DNA of 64,000 bases from the NCBI GenBank assembly GCA_902777835.1, contig CACYVC010000005.1, positions 85,305 to 149,304 on the forward strand, in the 5' to 3' direction. Below the pieces are notes generated by a model. The model saw only the letters and a list, made by a program, of their open reading frames with translations. It made no database searches and was not told where the DNA came from. Below are positions 24,900 to 33,184 of this stretch, one piece after another; within the stretch, counting starts at the first letter, position 1; each line of letters begins with the position of its first letter. The stretch is from an uncultured Bacteroidales bacterium. Lineage in GTDB: Bacteria; Bacteroidota; Bacteroidia; Bacteroidales; Muribaculaceae. The position numbers and the translations under genes are program-made.

Positions 24900-26210
24900 A
24901 TGAATATTCTTATCGTTGGAACAGGATATGCCGGGCTTGTTACTGGAGCCTGTTTTGCCGACCTCGGCGTAAATGTAACTTGTGTCGATTCTGATGCGCG
25001 AAAAATCAACTTGCTGCTCTATGGTGGTCTGCCCATCTACGAGCAAGGCCTTGAAGACATGGTAAAACGCTCGGTAGCAGCCCGAAGGCTCAACTTCACG
25101 AGCAATTTTGCCAACGTGTTCGACAATGTAGATTATGTGTTCTGTGCTGTTGACACACCACCTGCCGAGAACGGTGGCACCGACCTCACACAAGTGAAAA
25201 ACACAGCAATACAGTTTGCCCAAAACATTAACAACTATGCCGTGTTTATCATCAAATCGACAGTGCCTTTGGGCACTTCCAAAAAAATCAAGCAGCTCAT
25301 AAAGGAGATTCTCGACGAGCGACACGTAGATTTCGATTTCGATGTGGTATCTAACCCCGATTTCCTCACCGAAGGCAACGCCATCAAGAACTTCATGAAA
25401 CCCGACCGCATCATCCTCGGCGTGGATAACGAGCGTTCACGCAAAGCGATGGATACACTCTATCACCCACTAAAGTTCAAGTATTTCCCTGTAATATATA
25501 CCGACTCGACAACTGCCGAGATGATTAAATATGCAGCCACCTCAATGCTCGCCACTCGAGTGAGCTTTATGAACGAAATCGCCAATCTGTGCGAGATTGT
25601 GGGAGCCGACATCAACACTGTGCGCCACGGCGTGGGTACCGACAGCCGCATAGGCTCTAAATACATCTACCCTGGTTGCGGATACGGCGGCACACTATTT
25701 CCTAAAGACATCAACGACCTTATCAATATTGCCGAGGAAAACGGATATTCAATGGAGGTGCTTAAAGCCGTTGACAAGGTCAATACCAAGCAGAAACATC
25801 GACTCTTTGAGAAGTTCCGCGACTTTTACGGAGGCGATATCAAGGGCAAGACAGTAGCATTGTGGGGACTCTCATTCAAGCCCAACACCGATGACATCCG
25901 CGAGTCGCCATCAATCACCACCATCGATCTACTCCTGCAGGCGGGCTGCCACGTGCGCGTCTATGACCCAGTGGCCATGAACGCCATCAAGTTCCGCTGG
26001 AACGACATTTACTGCGCTCTCGACATCTACGATGCCGTCAATAAGGCCGACGCCGTGATGCTCGTCACCGAGTGGCGACAGTTCCGCGTGCCATCATGGG
26101 AAAAGGTGAAAGAATCAATGAACACCCCCCTTGTCATCGACGGCCGCAACATCTACGACGGCAAAGAACTTGAAGAAAAGGGATTCAGCTACTTTTGCAT
26201 TGGCAAATAA
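24900..26210 (+). CDS. UDP-glucose 6-dehydrogenase homologue lacking catalytic Cys and Asn
   Basis: 436 residues with all three domains of the UDP-glucose/GDP-mannose dehydrogenase family: NAD-binding VGTGYAGLVTGACFADLG (6-23), the central helix region and the C-terminal UDP-binding domain (SFKPNTDDIRESPS). Ugd oxidises UDP-glucose to UDP-glucuronate using a catalytic Cys in GGSCFPKD. Here residues 263-270 read GGTLFPKD, so Cys is Leu266. The usual Asn in KYAANA reads Thr214 (KYAATS), and the usual VGTP reads VDTP (84-87). Lys210, Glu158 and Asp270 remain. The base calls are unambiguous. It is either a divergent dehydrogenase or an inactive paralogue. It has its own promoter and is followed at its stop codon by a heptamer tract. 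Confidence 0.85.
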   Translation: MNILIVGTGYAGLVTGACFADLGVNVTCVDSDARKINLLLYGGLPIYEQGLEDMVKRSVAARRLNFTSNFANVFDNVDYVFCAVDTPPAENGGTDLTQVKNTAIQFAQNINNYAVFIIKSTVPLGTSKKIKQLIKEILDERHVDFDFDVVSNPDFLTEGNAIKNFMKPDRIILGVDNERSRKAMDTLYHPLKFKYFPVIYTDSTTAEMIKYAATSMLATRVSFMNEIANLCEIVGADINTVRHGVGTDSRIGSKYIYPGCGYGGTLFPKDINDLINIAEENGYSMEVLKAVDKVNTKQKHRLFEKFRDFYGGDIKGKTVALWGLSFKPNTDDIRESPSITTIDLLLQAGCHVRVYDPVAMNAIKFRWNDIYCALDIYDAVNKADAVMLVTEWRQFRVPSWEKVKESMNTPLVIDGRNIYDGKELEEKGFSYFCIGK

Positions 26211-26245
26211 GTGTTAAGTGTTAAGTAGTAAGTGTTAAGTGTTAA
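26211..26245. repeat. Heptamer tract, GTNNTAA family, directly after the Ugd-like stop codon
   Basis: Five 7-nt units: GTGTTAA, GTGTTAA, GTAGTAA, GTGTTAA, GTGTTAA, starting at the base after the stop codon. Because 7 is not a multiple of 3, the TAA falls in all three frames within three units. Confidence 0.9.
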
Positions 26246-26270
26246 GTCATTTTTCTTTGAAAAATAAACA

Positions 26271-26650
26271 ATGACTCGGTCTTTTATGGAACAAGATGTC
26301 AAGCGTATTAAATCAAGAGATTTTGCACTTAGGATAATTAAATTATATCGCTTTCTAGTAGATAAAATAAAAAAGCTTTTGAGATAGGCAAACAGATTTT
26401 ACGGTGTGGAACATCTATAGGTGCAAATGTTGCAGAAGCTGAATGTTCTGAAAGTGATAGTGACTTTGTCCATAAACTCACAATTGCCCTTAAAGAAGCT
26501 AATGAAACAGAGTTTTGGTTGGATTTGTTATGGAGGTCAGACCTGATATCAACACAACAATATGAATCTCTTAATGAAGATTGCGTCGAATTAATAAAGA
26601 TATTAAAGTCTATTATTAACTCAATGAAGCAAAAGAAGAAAAAGCCTTAA
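26271..26650 (+). pseudogene. Frameshifted four-helix bundle protein (23S rRNA intervening-sequence family)
   Basis: The ATG frame gives EQDVKRIKSRDFALRIIKLY then stops at about 26385. The family sequence resumes one frame over (FEIGKQILRCGTSIGANVAE, then ALKEANETEFWLDLL and LIKILKSIIN) and ends at TAA 26648-26650. A one-base change in the A-rich run around 26365-26372 would join the two into about 126 residues, the usual length. The family (PF05635) folds as a pentamer-forming four-helix bundle and is linked to rRNA intervening sequences and other loci; function is unknown. It may be a pseudogene or a homopolymer sequencing error. Confidence 0.8.
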
Positions 26651-26667
26651 TTTTTAAGGCTTTTTTA
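26642..26667. terminator. Intrinsic terminator overlapping the four-helix-bundle stop codon
   Basis: AGCCTTAA and TTAAGGCT form a perfect 8-bp stem with a three-base loop, followed by TTTTTT. The stem contains the TAA stop. It directly precedes a heptamer tract. Confidence 0.85.
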
Positions 26668-26722
26668 CTTAACACTTTACACTTAAAACTTAAAACTTTA
26701 CACTTAACACTTAACACTTAAA
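26667..26722. repeat. Long heptamer tract, GTNNTAA family (minus sense), encodes the pseudouridine synthase C-terminus
   Basis: Eight 7-nt units in plus orientation: ACTTAAC, ACTTTAC, ACTTAAA twice, ACTTTAC, ACTTAAC twice, ACTTAAA. The last 19 bases lie inside the RluA-type gene, supplying its stop codon and residues LSVKC. Confidence 0.9.
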
Positions 26723-27804
26723 ACAAACTCTTCCCATCGCTTTATTAGTCCTGCCATGTCAGGTGGCAATTCGCTGTCGAAATCCATCTGCTGGCCTGTT
26801 GTGGGGTGGACGAAGCCTAACGTCTTGGCATGAAGGGCTTGTCGTGGACACAACTTAAAGCAATTATGGATAAACTGAGTGTAGCTCGACGAGGTGTTGC
26901 CGCGCAGTATCTTGTCGCCACCATAGCGCTCGTCATTGAAGAGCGGATGCCCTATGTGGCGCATGTGCACCCTTATCTGATGAGTGCGGCCTGTCTCGAG
27001 TTGGCACTGCACCACTGCCACATGGTTTAGGTTCTCAATGGTGTGATAGTGAGTGACGGCATGCTTGCCCTGATCACCTTCAGGGAACACCGCCATCTGC
27101 AAGCGATCGCGCAAGCTGCGCCCAATGTTGCCCTCGATGGTTCCGTCAAGTTCCTTCATAGCGCCCCACACCACTGCGATGTACTGTCGCTTGGTTGTCT
27201 TGTTGAAAAACTGCAAACCAAGCGACGTCTTGGCATTAGGCGTCTTTGCGACAACAAGCAGGCCGCTAGTGTCCTTGTCGATGCGGTGCACCAGTCCCAT
27301 GCGCGGGTCGGTGACATCATAGTCAGGATTGTCCTTGAAGTGCCAAGCGAGAGCATTGACCAGCGTGCCGTCGTAATTTCCATGCCCTGGATGCACACAC
27401 ATCCCGGCAGGCTTGTTCACCACTAGCAGGTCATCATCTTCATAGACAATATTAAGGGGAATGTCTTGAGCAATTATCTCGTTCTCATAACGCGGACGGT
27501 CCATCACCACCGATATCTCGTCGCCGGGATGCACACGGTAGTTGCTCTTAACAGGGCGGCCGTTCACACGAATGCACTGCGCCTCGGCGGCGTTCTGAAT
27601 TCGGTTGCGTGATGTGCCCTTGATGCGCTCAACCAAGTACTTGTCGATGCGCAGCAACACGTGACCTGGCTCCACCACATAGTGGTAGTGCTCCCAGTAG
27701 TCACGTCCGTTCTCAGTAAAATCGGGATCGGAGAAGTCACTCTGAATCTCTAGCCCAGAGTCATCTATCAAATCCTCGTAATCGGCATTCATTGCAAAAA
27801 ACAT
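26704..27804 (-). CDS. RluA-family pseudouridine synthase (RluD-like)
   Basis: 366 residues. An N-terminal S4 RNA-binding domain (about 65-125, RIDKYLVERIKGTSRNRIQ) precedes the synthase domain with the catalytic Asp in HRIDKDTSGLLVVAK and the conserved RTHQIRVHM. It isomerises uridines in 23S rRNA; the RluD sites (1911, 1915, 1917) are the usual target of this type, but the site is not proven here. Two starts are possible: 27802-27804 or 27790-27792. The last residues (LSVKC) are encoded by a heptamer tract, so the C-terminal tail is probably not functional. It follows the PASTA gene by 39 nt. Confidence 0.9.
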   Translation of the reverse strand: MFFAMNADYEDLIDDSGLEIQSDFSDPDFTENGRDYWEHYHYVVEPGHVLLRIDKYLVERIKGTSRNRIQNAAEAQCIRVNGRPVKSNYRVHPGDEISVVMDRPRYENEIIAQDIPLNIVYEDDDLLVVNKPAGMCVHPGHGNYDGTLVNALAWHFKDNPDYDVTDPRMGLVHRIDKDTSGLLVVAKTPNAKTSLGLQFFNKTTKRQYIAVVWGAMKELDGTIEGNIGRSLRDRLQMAVFPEGDQGKHAVTHYHTIENLNHVAVVQCQLETGRTHQIRVHMRHIGHPLFNDERYGGDKILRGNTSSSYTQFIHNCFKLCPRQALHAKTLGFVHPTTGQQMDFDSELPPDMAGLIKRWEEFVLSVKC

Positions 27805-27843
27805 GAAAGGTGGGTTCTACACAATATAGCCCCCACCTAACTA

Positions 27844-28500
27844 TTAATTAAATCCATTTGCTTTATCCTCGGCACGTGCCTTCTCGCGTTGTTTCTGCTG
27901 CAGGGAGTCTTTCTCGCTGTCGGGAATCACGTCAAATGGCATCTCGTTGATGCGTCCATCGCCCACTTCGATGCTCACCTGGTCGGTAATCGACACCTTG
28001 CTACCTGGAGCCACTGGATGTCCATTTACCTTTACAGCGAGAACAAGTCCTCGGTCGGCACTTGGCACGGTATCAATAATGACATGCTTAAATCCCATAT
28101 TTTTCAACCTGCTCTCAGCATCTCGGCACGATGTCTCGGCAAGTGGAGGCAAGTTCACCATCATGGGATTGAAAGCATTGATAGTAAGGCGTATGGGACG
28201 GGTCTTCTTTGCCATCGTGTTGCCTCTGGGCTCCTGCTCAAGCACCATACCAGGCTTTATCTCACTATTGTATAGCGAGTCTGAGATTTCCCACTCAAAT
28301 CCCGCCTCCTCAATCTTGCGAATGGCATTATCGAGGGTCATGTTCCTCACACTAGGCACCTTAACCTCCTTGCCGTGCTGCGTGAACACGTCGAAGAGCA
28401 TATACATGGCATACAATCCCGCCATTAGCACTATTATAACACCCAAGCAATTAAGCATTACTGGATGCTTTTTTCCAAATTCTCCAAACATATTTACCAT
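27844..28500 (-). CDS. PASTA-domain membrane protein
   Basis: 218 residues. A short cytoplasmic N-terminus is followed by one membrane segment (CLGVIIVLMAGLYAMYMLF, about 19-37) and then two to three PASTA repeats (KVPSVRNMTLDNAIRKIEEAG and similar, residues 45-190), ending in a charged tail. PASTA modules bind cell-wall muropeptides or beta-lactams in Gram-positive kinases and penicillin-binding proteins. This stand-alone form, with no kinase, is common in Bacteroidota and its role is unknown. It shares strand and close spacing with the pseudouridine synthase and TPR genes. Confidence 0.85.
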   Translation of the reverse strand: MVNMFGEFGKKHPVMLNCLGVIIVLMAGLYAMYMLFDVFTQHGKEVKVPSVRNMTLDNAIRKIEEAGFEWEISDSLYNSEIKPGMVLEQEPRGNTMAKKTRPIRLTINAFNPMMVNLPPLAETSCRDAESRLKNMGFKHVIIDTVPSADRGLVLAVKVNGHPVAPGSKVSITDQVSIEVGDGRINEMPFDVIPDSEKDSLQQKQREKARAEDKANGFN

Positions 28501-28520
28501 CAGTTATCAGGTGTCAGTTG
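28500..28520. repeat. Heptamers of the TCAGTTA (CTGATAA) family at the PASTA gene start
   Basis: TCAGTTA, TCAGGTG and TCAGTTG run upstream from the first base of the PASTA gene start codon. On the coding strand they read as CTGA-containing units. Confidence 0.6.
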
Positions 28521-28529
28521 GGCGCAGCC

Positions 28530-28557
28530 ACTTAACACTTAAAACTTGAAACTTAAA
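28530..28557. repeat. Heptamer tract, GTNNTAA family, downstream of the TPR gene
   Basis: Four 7-nt units in plus orientation: ACTTAAC, ACTTAAA, ACTTGAA, ACTTAAA, 11 nt past the TPR gene stop codon. Confidence 0.75.
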
Positions 28558-28567
28558 AATTTAACTC

Positions 28568-30172
28568 TTATCGCTCCTGGAAATTGAGTTGCGACTGGTT
28601 GATGAGCATGTTGAACGTGGGCTCGCTACGCAACGGAGCAAGGTTCACATAGGGAGCCTCGTTAATCTTGATATCATAGAGTCCACCATAGCCATTAGCG
28701 AGGCACGACTCAAGATATTTCATGGCTTGAGCCTTATTGCCCATGGCAGCATGCAAAGCAGCAGCATAGTAGTAAGACTCTCCACCAGTAGCTGATGTCT
28801 CTTTGATTTTTTGCTCAGCCCATGCGGCAGCTTCACTATCACGACCTAACTCATGCAGAGCAAAACCACGCAGCGAAGTGACATCGTCATCGGGTAAACT
28901 GAGCACCTTCTGGAAGTCGGTAGTAGCAGCTGATGCATTCTTCAGGTGGCTCTTATTTAGCCATCCACGCAGCATGAGCAACTCGGTATTCTCAGGCTCG
29001 GCAGCAACAGCCTTGTCAAGAAGTGGAAGCGCCTCTTTATACTTCTTTTGCTCGATGAGCAGTCGTGCCTTCTCCTTCAGTGCTGAAACATTGTTGGGGT
29101 CAATCACCAAGGCTTGGTCAAGAGTGTTGATAGCAGTGGTGAAATTGTTGCCCTTGCCTTGACGGCGCTCTATCAAGCTACGCTGCACATAACCCTCTGG
29201 AAGAGTGGGATCGCTAGCAATAGCTTTGTTGGCATAAATATATGCCTGGTCGTAGTCGCCAAGCTGGTACAGGCATTTAGCCACATCATTATAGATAGAA
29301 GGATATTCTAGCAGATTGTTGTCGGTAATAGCCTTGAGATCGCGCAACGCTTGACCATAGTGGTTATACTTGAGTGCAATGGCCGAGCACACACGATAGA
29401 AAATACCCACACGAGGGTTGTCGTCGGTAACGCCGCGCAGAGTAGCTATCACGTCGTCGTAGTGGTTATCGGCAAGATCAAAGATGCGGCTAATCGACTC
29501 ACCATTGTCATCGGTAGAACTCATAGCAATGAGATAGGTTTCGCAGGCATCACGGTACTTACCGAGTTGCTCCTGAACGTGGGCACGATTCAAATAAACC
29601 TGAGGCTCAGCAGGGAATATCCCTACAGCCTGGTTCACCCAGTTCATTGCTTCTTCTGAATTGCCCTTATCAGCCTCTATGCAAGCGAGGCCATACATCG
29701 CGTCGAAGTTGCGTGGCACACGTTGCAAAATAGTCTTAAACTGGGCCGCAGCAGTTTCGAAGTCACCTTTAGCGTAAGCAATCTTACCCTTCATATCCAC
29801 CCATGCGAGGCTGGCAGGATCGATAGTGGAAGCCTTATCAACATCGGCAAGGGCTGCGTCATAGTTTCTTCTTAACTCATAAAGCTTTGCGCGCAGCATA
29901 TAAGCGTCAAAGAGCAGTTCAGTCTCTTTAGCAGGAGCCAATTGAATAGTACGGTCCACATCGTTCAATGCAGCATCGTAGTTTCCATTGAAATAATGCT
30001 GATTACTACGCATGAAAAGGGTGTTGTAATCGTTAGGATTTTTGGCGATATAATCGTCATAAACCTTCATCACCGCCTGGGTGATTTTGTCTTCGCCCTG
30101 AGCGGCAACTTGAAAGATAGTGCCCGAAACAAGCACAAGTGCTACAAGCACTAAAAATTTCTTGATTTTCAT
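28568..30172 (-). CDS. Secreted tetratricopeptide repeat protein
   Basis: 534 residues. Signal peptide about 1-24 (FLVLVALVLVSGTIFQVAA), then a continuous array of about twelve TPR-like helix pairs through residue 510 (for example YNTLFMRSNQHYFNGNYDAA and AMYGLACIEADKGNSEEA). TPR solenoids mediate protein-protein contacts; this one would act in the periplasm or at the outer membrane. No enzymatic domain is seen. The last part (GGLYDIKINEAPYVNLAPLR) resembles the end of Bacteroidota TPR proteins of unknown role. It lies 23 nt downstream of kdsA. Confidence 0.88.
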   Translation of the reverse strand: MKIKKFLVLVALVLVSGTIFQVAAQGEDKITQAVMKVYDDYIAKNPNDYNTLFMRSNQHYFNGNYDAALNDVDRTIQLAPAKETELLFDAYMLRAKLYELRRNYDAALADVDKASTIDPASLAWVDMKGKIAYAKGDFETAAAQFKTILQRVPRNFDAMYGLACIEADKGNSEEAMNWVNQAVGIFPAEPQVYLNRAHVQEQLGKYRDACETYLIAMSSTDDNGESISRIFDLADNHYDDVIATLRGVTDDNPRVGIFYRVCSAIALKYNHYGQALRDLKAITDNNLLEYPSIYNDVAKCLYQLGDYDQAYIYANKAIASDPTLPEGYVQRSLIERRQGKGNNFTTAINTLDQALVIDPNNVSALKEKARLLIEQKKYKEALPLLDKAVAAEPENTELLMLRGWLNKSHLKNASAATTDFQKVLSLPDDDVTSLRGFALHELGRDSEAAAWAEQKIKETSATGGESYYYAAALHAAMGNKAQAMKYLESCLANGYGGLYDIKINEAPYVNLAPLRSEPTFNMLINQSQLNFQER

Positions 30173-30195
30173 AGTTTTATATTATTTGTATGTTA

Positions 30196-31008
30196 TTATT
30201 TATCAATCTCGTTTATCGCCTGTTTCAACGTTGTCAGGCGTGATAATAGACCATCGAGCAAGTCGAGCTGCAGCATATTGGCGCCATCACTCTTGGCCAC
30301 GGCAGGGTTGGGATGGGTCTCGATGAAGATGCCATCGGCACCAGTGGCGATTGCAGCTCGGGCAACAGTCTCGATGAGCTCAGGGCGACCTCCAGTAACA
30401 CCGGCGCTCTGATTGGGCTGTTGCAACGAATGAGTGATGTCCATAATAACCGGAGCATATTGCTTCATAACAGGTATGCCACGGTAGTCAACCATCAGGT
30501 CATGATAGCCAAAGGTAGTGCCACGCTCAGTGATTGCCACCTCGTTGTTTCCCGAGTCAATTACTTTTTGAACAGCAAAGCGCATAGACTCTGGAGAGAG
30601 AAACTGCCCTTTCTTGATGTTCACCATCTTGCCGGCACGTGCTGCTGCCACTAGCAACTCGGTCTGGCGGCACAAGAATGCAGGTATCTGCAAAATATCG
30701 ACATATTGCGATGCCATTGCAGCCTCATCAGGGGTGTGGATATCGGTCACCACAGGTATGTGGAAGGTCTCACCCACCTTGCGCAGAATCTTCAACGCCT
30801 TCTCATCGCCAATTCCTGTGAACGAGTCGAGGCGTGAGCGGTTCGCCTTGCGGTAGCTGCCTTTAAAAACATAGGGAATGTTAAACCTAGTGGTTGACTC
30901 AAGCACTCTCTCGGCAATGCTGAGCGCCATCTCTTCCCCCTCGATGACACATGGTCCGGCAAAGAGGAAAAAATTACCCGTAGATGATGATTTCAGATAG
31001 TCAAGCAT
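30196..31008 (-). CDS. kdsA: 3-deoxy-8-phosphooctulonate synthase
   Basis: 270 residues. It condenses arabinose 5-phosphate with phosphoenolpyruvate to make KDO 8-phosphate for lipopolysaccharide inner core synthesis. Seen: FLFAGPCVIE at the N-terminus, the DIHTPDEA and QIPAFLCRQTELL motifs, ERGTTFGYHDLMVDYRG, and IFIETHPNPAVAKSDG near the C-terminus. The family has metal-dependent and independent forms; I do not assign one. It is part of the minus-strand run between rsmE and the TPR gene. Confidence 0.95.
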   Translation of the reverse strand: MLDYLKSSSTGNFFLFAGPCVIEGEEMALSIAERVLESTTRFNIPYVFKGSYRKANRSRLDSFTGIGDEKALKILRKVGETFHIPVVTDIHTPDEAAMASQYVDILQIPAFLCRQTELLVAAARAGKMVNIKKGQFLSPESMRFAVQKVIDSGNNEVAITERGTTFGYHDLMVDYRGIPVMKQYAPVIMDITHSLQQPNQSAGVTGGRPELIETVARAAIATGADGIFIETHPNPAVAKSDGANMLQLDLLDGLLSRLTTLKQAINEIDK

Positions 31009-31056
31009 TTTATTCTTCTAAAGAAGGAGTTAAACTATATCACTTACGTCCTCTAC

Positions 31057-31091
31057 ACTTATCACTTAATACTTACTACTTAACACTTAAT
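31057..31091. repeat. Heptamer tract, GTNNTAA family, encodes the RsmE C-terminus
   Basis: Five 7-nt units in plus orientation: ACTTATC, ACTTAAT, ACTTACT, ACTTAAC, ACTTAAT. The rsmE stop codon (31080-31082) and its last residues IKC lie inside. Confidence 0.88.
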
Positions 31092-31790
31092 GACATGCAT
31101 CGTTGCCACTGCCATTAGGGCGGCAGTCTCGGTGCGCAGGCGACTCTCGCCCAAGGTCACTGGCACAAAACCAGCTTTCAATGCAGCCTCTACCTCCTGC
31201 GGGTCGAAGTCGCCTTCGGGACCAATCAACACCACTGCGTCGCGACTAGAATCATAAACTTGCGCCAGCGATTTGCGCTCATCGCGTGGCAATGACTCGT
31301 CGCAGTAGGCAATGAAACGCTGAGCATCGCTATTCTCGGCGAGGAAGTCCTCGATGGGTGTGAGCTCGTCGAGTTGTGGCAACTGTGCCTTGAGCGACTG
31401 CTTCATGGCTGCTACTATTATCTTGTGTAACCGCTCAGTTTTCAGCACCTTGCGCTCGCTGTGACGGCATAGCAGCGGTGTGAAGCGATCTACACCCATC
31501 TCGGTGCATTTCTCGGCCATCCACTCGATGCGGTCGAGGTTCTTGGTGGGCGCTACAGCTATCATTATCTTGCTGCCCCAATGCGGCGGGCAAGACTCCT
31601 GAGAGATGATTTCAACCCCACAATGCTTGGCGTGAGCCATTGCAATGCGGCAGTTATATAGCATGCCAGCGCCATCAATCACCTCGATTTCGTCGCCCTC
31701 GACAAGCCTCAACACTCGCACGCAGTGGCGAGACTCCTCCTCAGGAAGAGCAAGCGTAGCAGCTATGTCGGGGGCGAAAAATCGATGCAT
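31080..31790 (-). CDS. rsmE: 16S rRNA m3U1498 methyltransferase
   Basis: 236 residues. A SPOUT-class methyltransferase that methylates N3 of U1498 in 16S rRNA. An N-terminal PUA-like domain (1-70) is followed by the SPOUT fold with the knot motifs AVAPTKNLDRIEWMAEKCTE, VVLIGPEGDFDPQEVEAA and LGESRLRTETAALMAV. The last residues IKC and the stop come from a heptamer-repeat tract, and a near-identical tail ending VKC occurs in the unrelated pseudouridine synthase. It lies between the nucleoside permease gene and kdsA. Confidence 0.93.
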   Translation of the reverse strand: MHRFFAPDIAATLALPEEESRHCVRVLRLVEGDEIEVIDGAGMLYNCRIAMAHAKHCGVEIISQESCPPHWGSKIMIAVAPTKNLDRIEWMAEKCTEMGVDRFTPLLCRHSERKVLKTERLHKIIVAAMKQSLKAQLPQLDELTPIEDFLAENSDAQRFIAYCDESLPRDERKSLAQVYDSSRDAVVLIGPEGDFDPQEVEAALKAGFVPVTLGESRLRTETAALMAVATMHVIKC

Positions 31791-31803
31791 CTCTTTATTT
31801 CTA

Positions 31804-31838
31804 AATGCATAATGCTCAATGCATAATGCACAATTATA
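31804..31838. repeat. Heptamer tract, TTATGCA family (minus sense), between permease gene and rsmE
   Basis: Five 7-nt units in plus orientation: AATGCAT, AATGCTC, AATGCAT, AATGCAC, AATTATA. Confidence 0.8.
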
Positions 31839-31852
31839 ATGAACTCAAAATG

Positions 31853-33148
31853 TTACGCAGTCTTAAGTCTTTCAGCCTCTTCCTTTCGGGGGTCCTTAAA
31901 GATGAAGAAGAATGAAACAGCAACCACAAGGGCATAAGCGGCAAAAATGTACCATGATGTGGCCCAACCACTCATCACTGCCTCTGAACCTTTATCAATC
32001 ACTTCTTGGGCATTTACAAAATGGTCAACAATAGCCTGAGCGCTCAATGTTCCGATTGTAGCACCAATACCGTTGGTCATTACCATGAACAAGCCCTGCG
32101 CACTACTGCGAATTGAGGCATCAGTCTGTTGGTCAACATATAGAGCTCCCGAGATGTTGAAGAAGTCGAAAGCCACACCATAAACCACACAAGAGAGTAC
32201 AAACAAGATAACGCCAGGCATTCCAGGATTACCCATACCAAAGAAACCAAAGCGGAATACCCAAGCAAACATTGCTATGAGCATCACGTTCTTGATTCCG
32301 AAGCGTTTCATGCAGAATGGGATGAGCAGGATGCACAACGTTTCACTAATTTGTGATAACGAAATCAGCGCATTAGCGTGTTGAGCAGCAAATGTGTCGG
32401 CATACTCCTTAATGCCCTCAAAGGCAGTAAGGAATGGATTGGCAAAGCCATTGGTAATCTGAAGTGACACACCAAGAAGCATCGAGAAGATGAAGAATAT
32501 CGCCATCTTCTTTTGCTTGAACAGTGTGAAGGCACGAAGACCAAATACATCGACCAGTGAACTGCTCTCTGCATTCTTATTAACTGGGCACTTAGGCATG
32601 AACAGAGCATATAAGGCAAGAAGCAAACTGAAACCTCCCGACATGAAGAACTGTCCATAGTTGTGCTGAAGACCAGTAAAGTCAACGGTGAGCATTGCAC
32701 AAATGAAACCTATGGTGCCAAACACACGAATGGGCGGGAAGGCCTTGACTGTATCCATTCCTGCCTTTGTCAATGCATTAAAAGCAACCGAGTTGGCAAG
32801 TCCAATAGTTGGCATGAAGAATGCTACACTGATTGTATAGGGCAAGAACAATGGCCAGAATGATGGGTTATCGCCTGCCGACATAGCATAAGTTCCTGCA
32901 ATGAGCATGAACACACCTGCTATAACATGAGCCAAACTAAGAACCTTCTGTGCCTGAATCCAACGGTCAGCAACAATACCAAGCAAAGCTGGCATAAACA
33001 GTGACACAATACCCTGAATTGCATAGAACCATCCTATATCGCCTGCTAGGCCATGAGTGGCTAAATACCCTCCCATGCAAGTAAGATAAGAACCCCACAC
33101 AGCGAACTCCAGGAAGTTCATGATGATCAACTTAATCTTTAGATTCAT
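31853..33148 (-). CDS. Nucleoside:H+ symporter, MFS (NupG type)
   Basis: 431 residues with twelve predicted membrane segments. The N-terminal signature KLIIMNFLEFAVWGSYLT matches the nucleoside symporter family (PF03825; E. coli NupG and XapB). It imports nucleosides using the proton gradient; the substrate range is inferred. In this genome it could feed the psuK-psuG pathway as well as general nucleoside salvage, though it is not linked to those genes. The bifunctional nuclease gene precedes it by 36 nt on the same strand. Confidence 0.9.
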   Translation of the reverse strand: MNLKIKLIIMNFLEFAVWGSYLTCMGGYLATHGLAGDIGWFYAIQGIVSLFMPALLGIVADRWIQAQKVLSLAHVIAGVFMLIAGTYAMSAGDNPSFWPLFLPYTISVAFFMPTIGLANSVAFNALTKAGMDTVKAFPPIRVFGTIGFICAMLTVDFTGLQHNYGQFFMSGGFSLLLALYALFMPKCPVNKNAESSSLVDVFGLRAFTLFKQKKMAIFFIFSMLLGVSLQITNGFANPFLTAFEGIKEYADTFAAQHANALISLSQISETLCILLIPFCMKRFGIKNVMLIAMFAWVFRFGFFGMGNPGMPGVILFVLSCVVYGVAFDFFNISGALYVDQQTDASIRSSAQGLFMVMTNGIGATIGTLSAQAIVDHFVNAQEVIDKGSEAVMSGWATSWYIFAAYALVVAVSFFFIFKDPRKEEAERLKTA

Positions 33149-33184
33149 AGTGATTTTTGTTTTTGTGTTATTATATAATTTTTA

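Noticed and set aside
26211-26245. Promoter or terminator function of the GTNNTAA tract
   Set aside because: No inverted symmetry or TAnnTTTG element is in the tract; the terminator nearby is a separate hairpin at 26642-26667.
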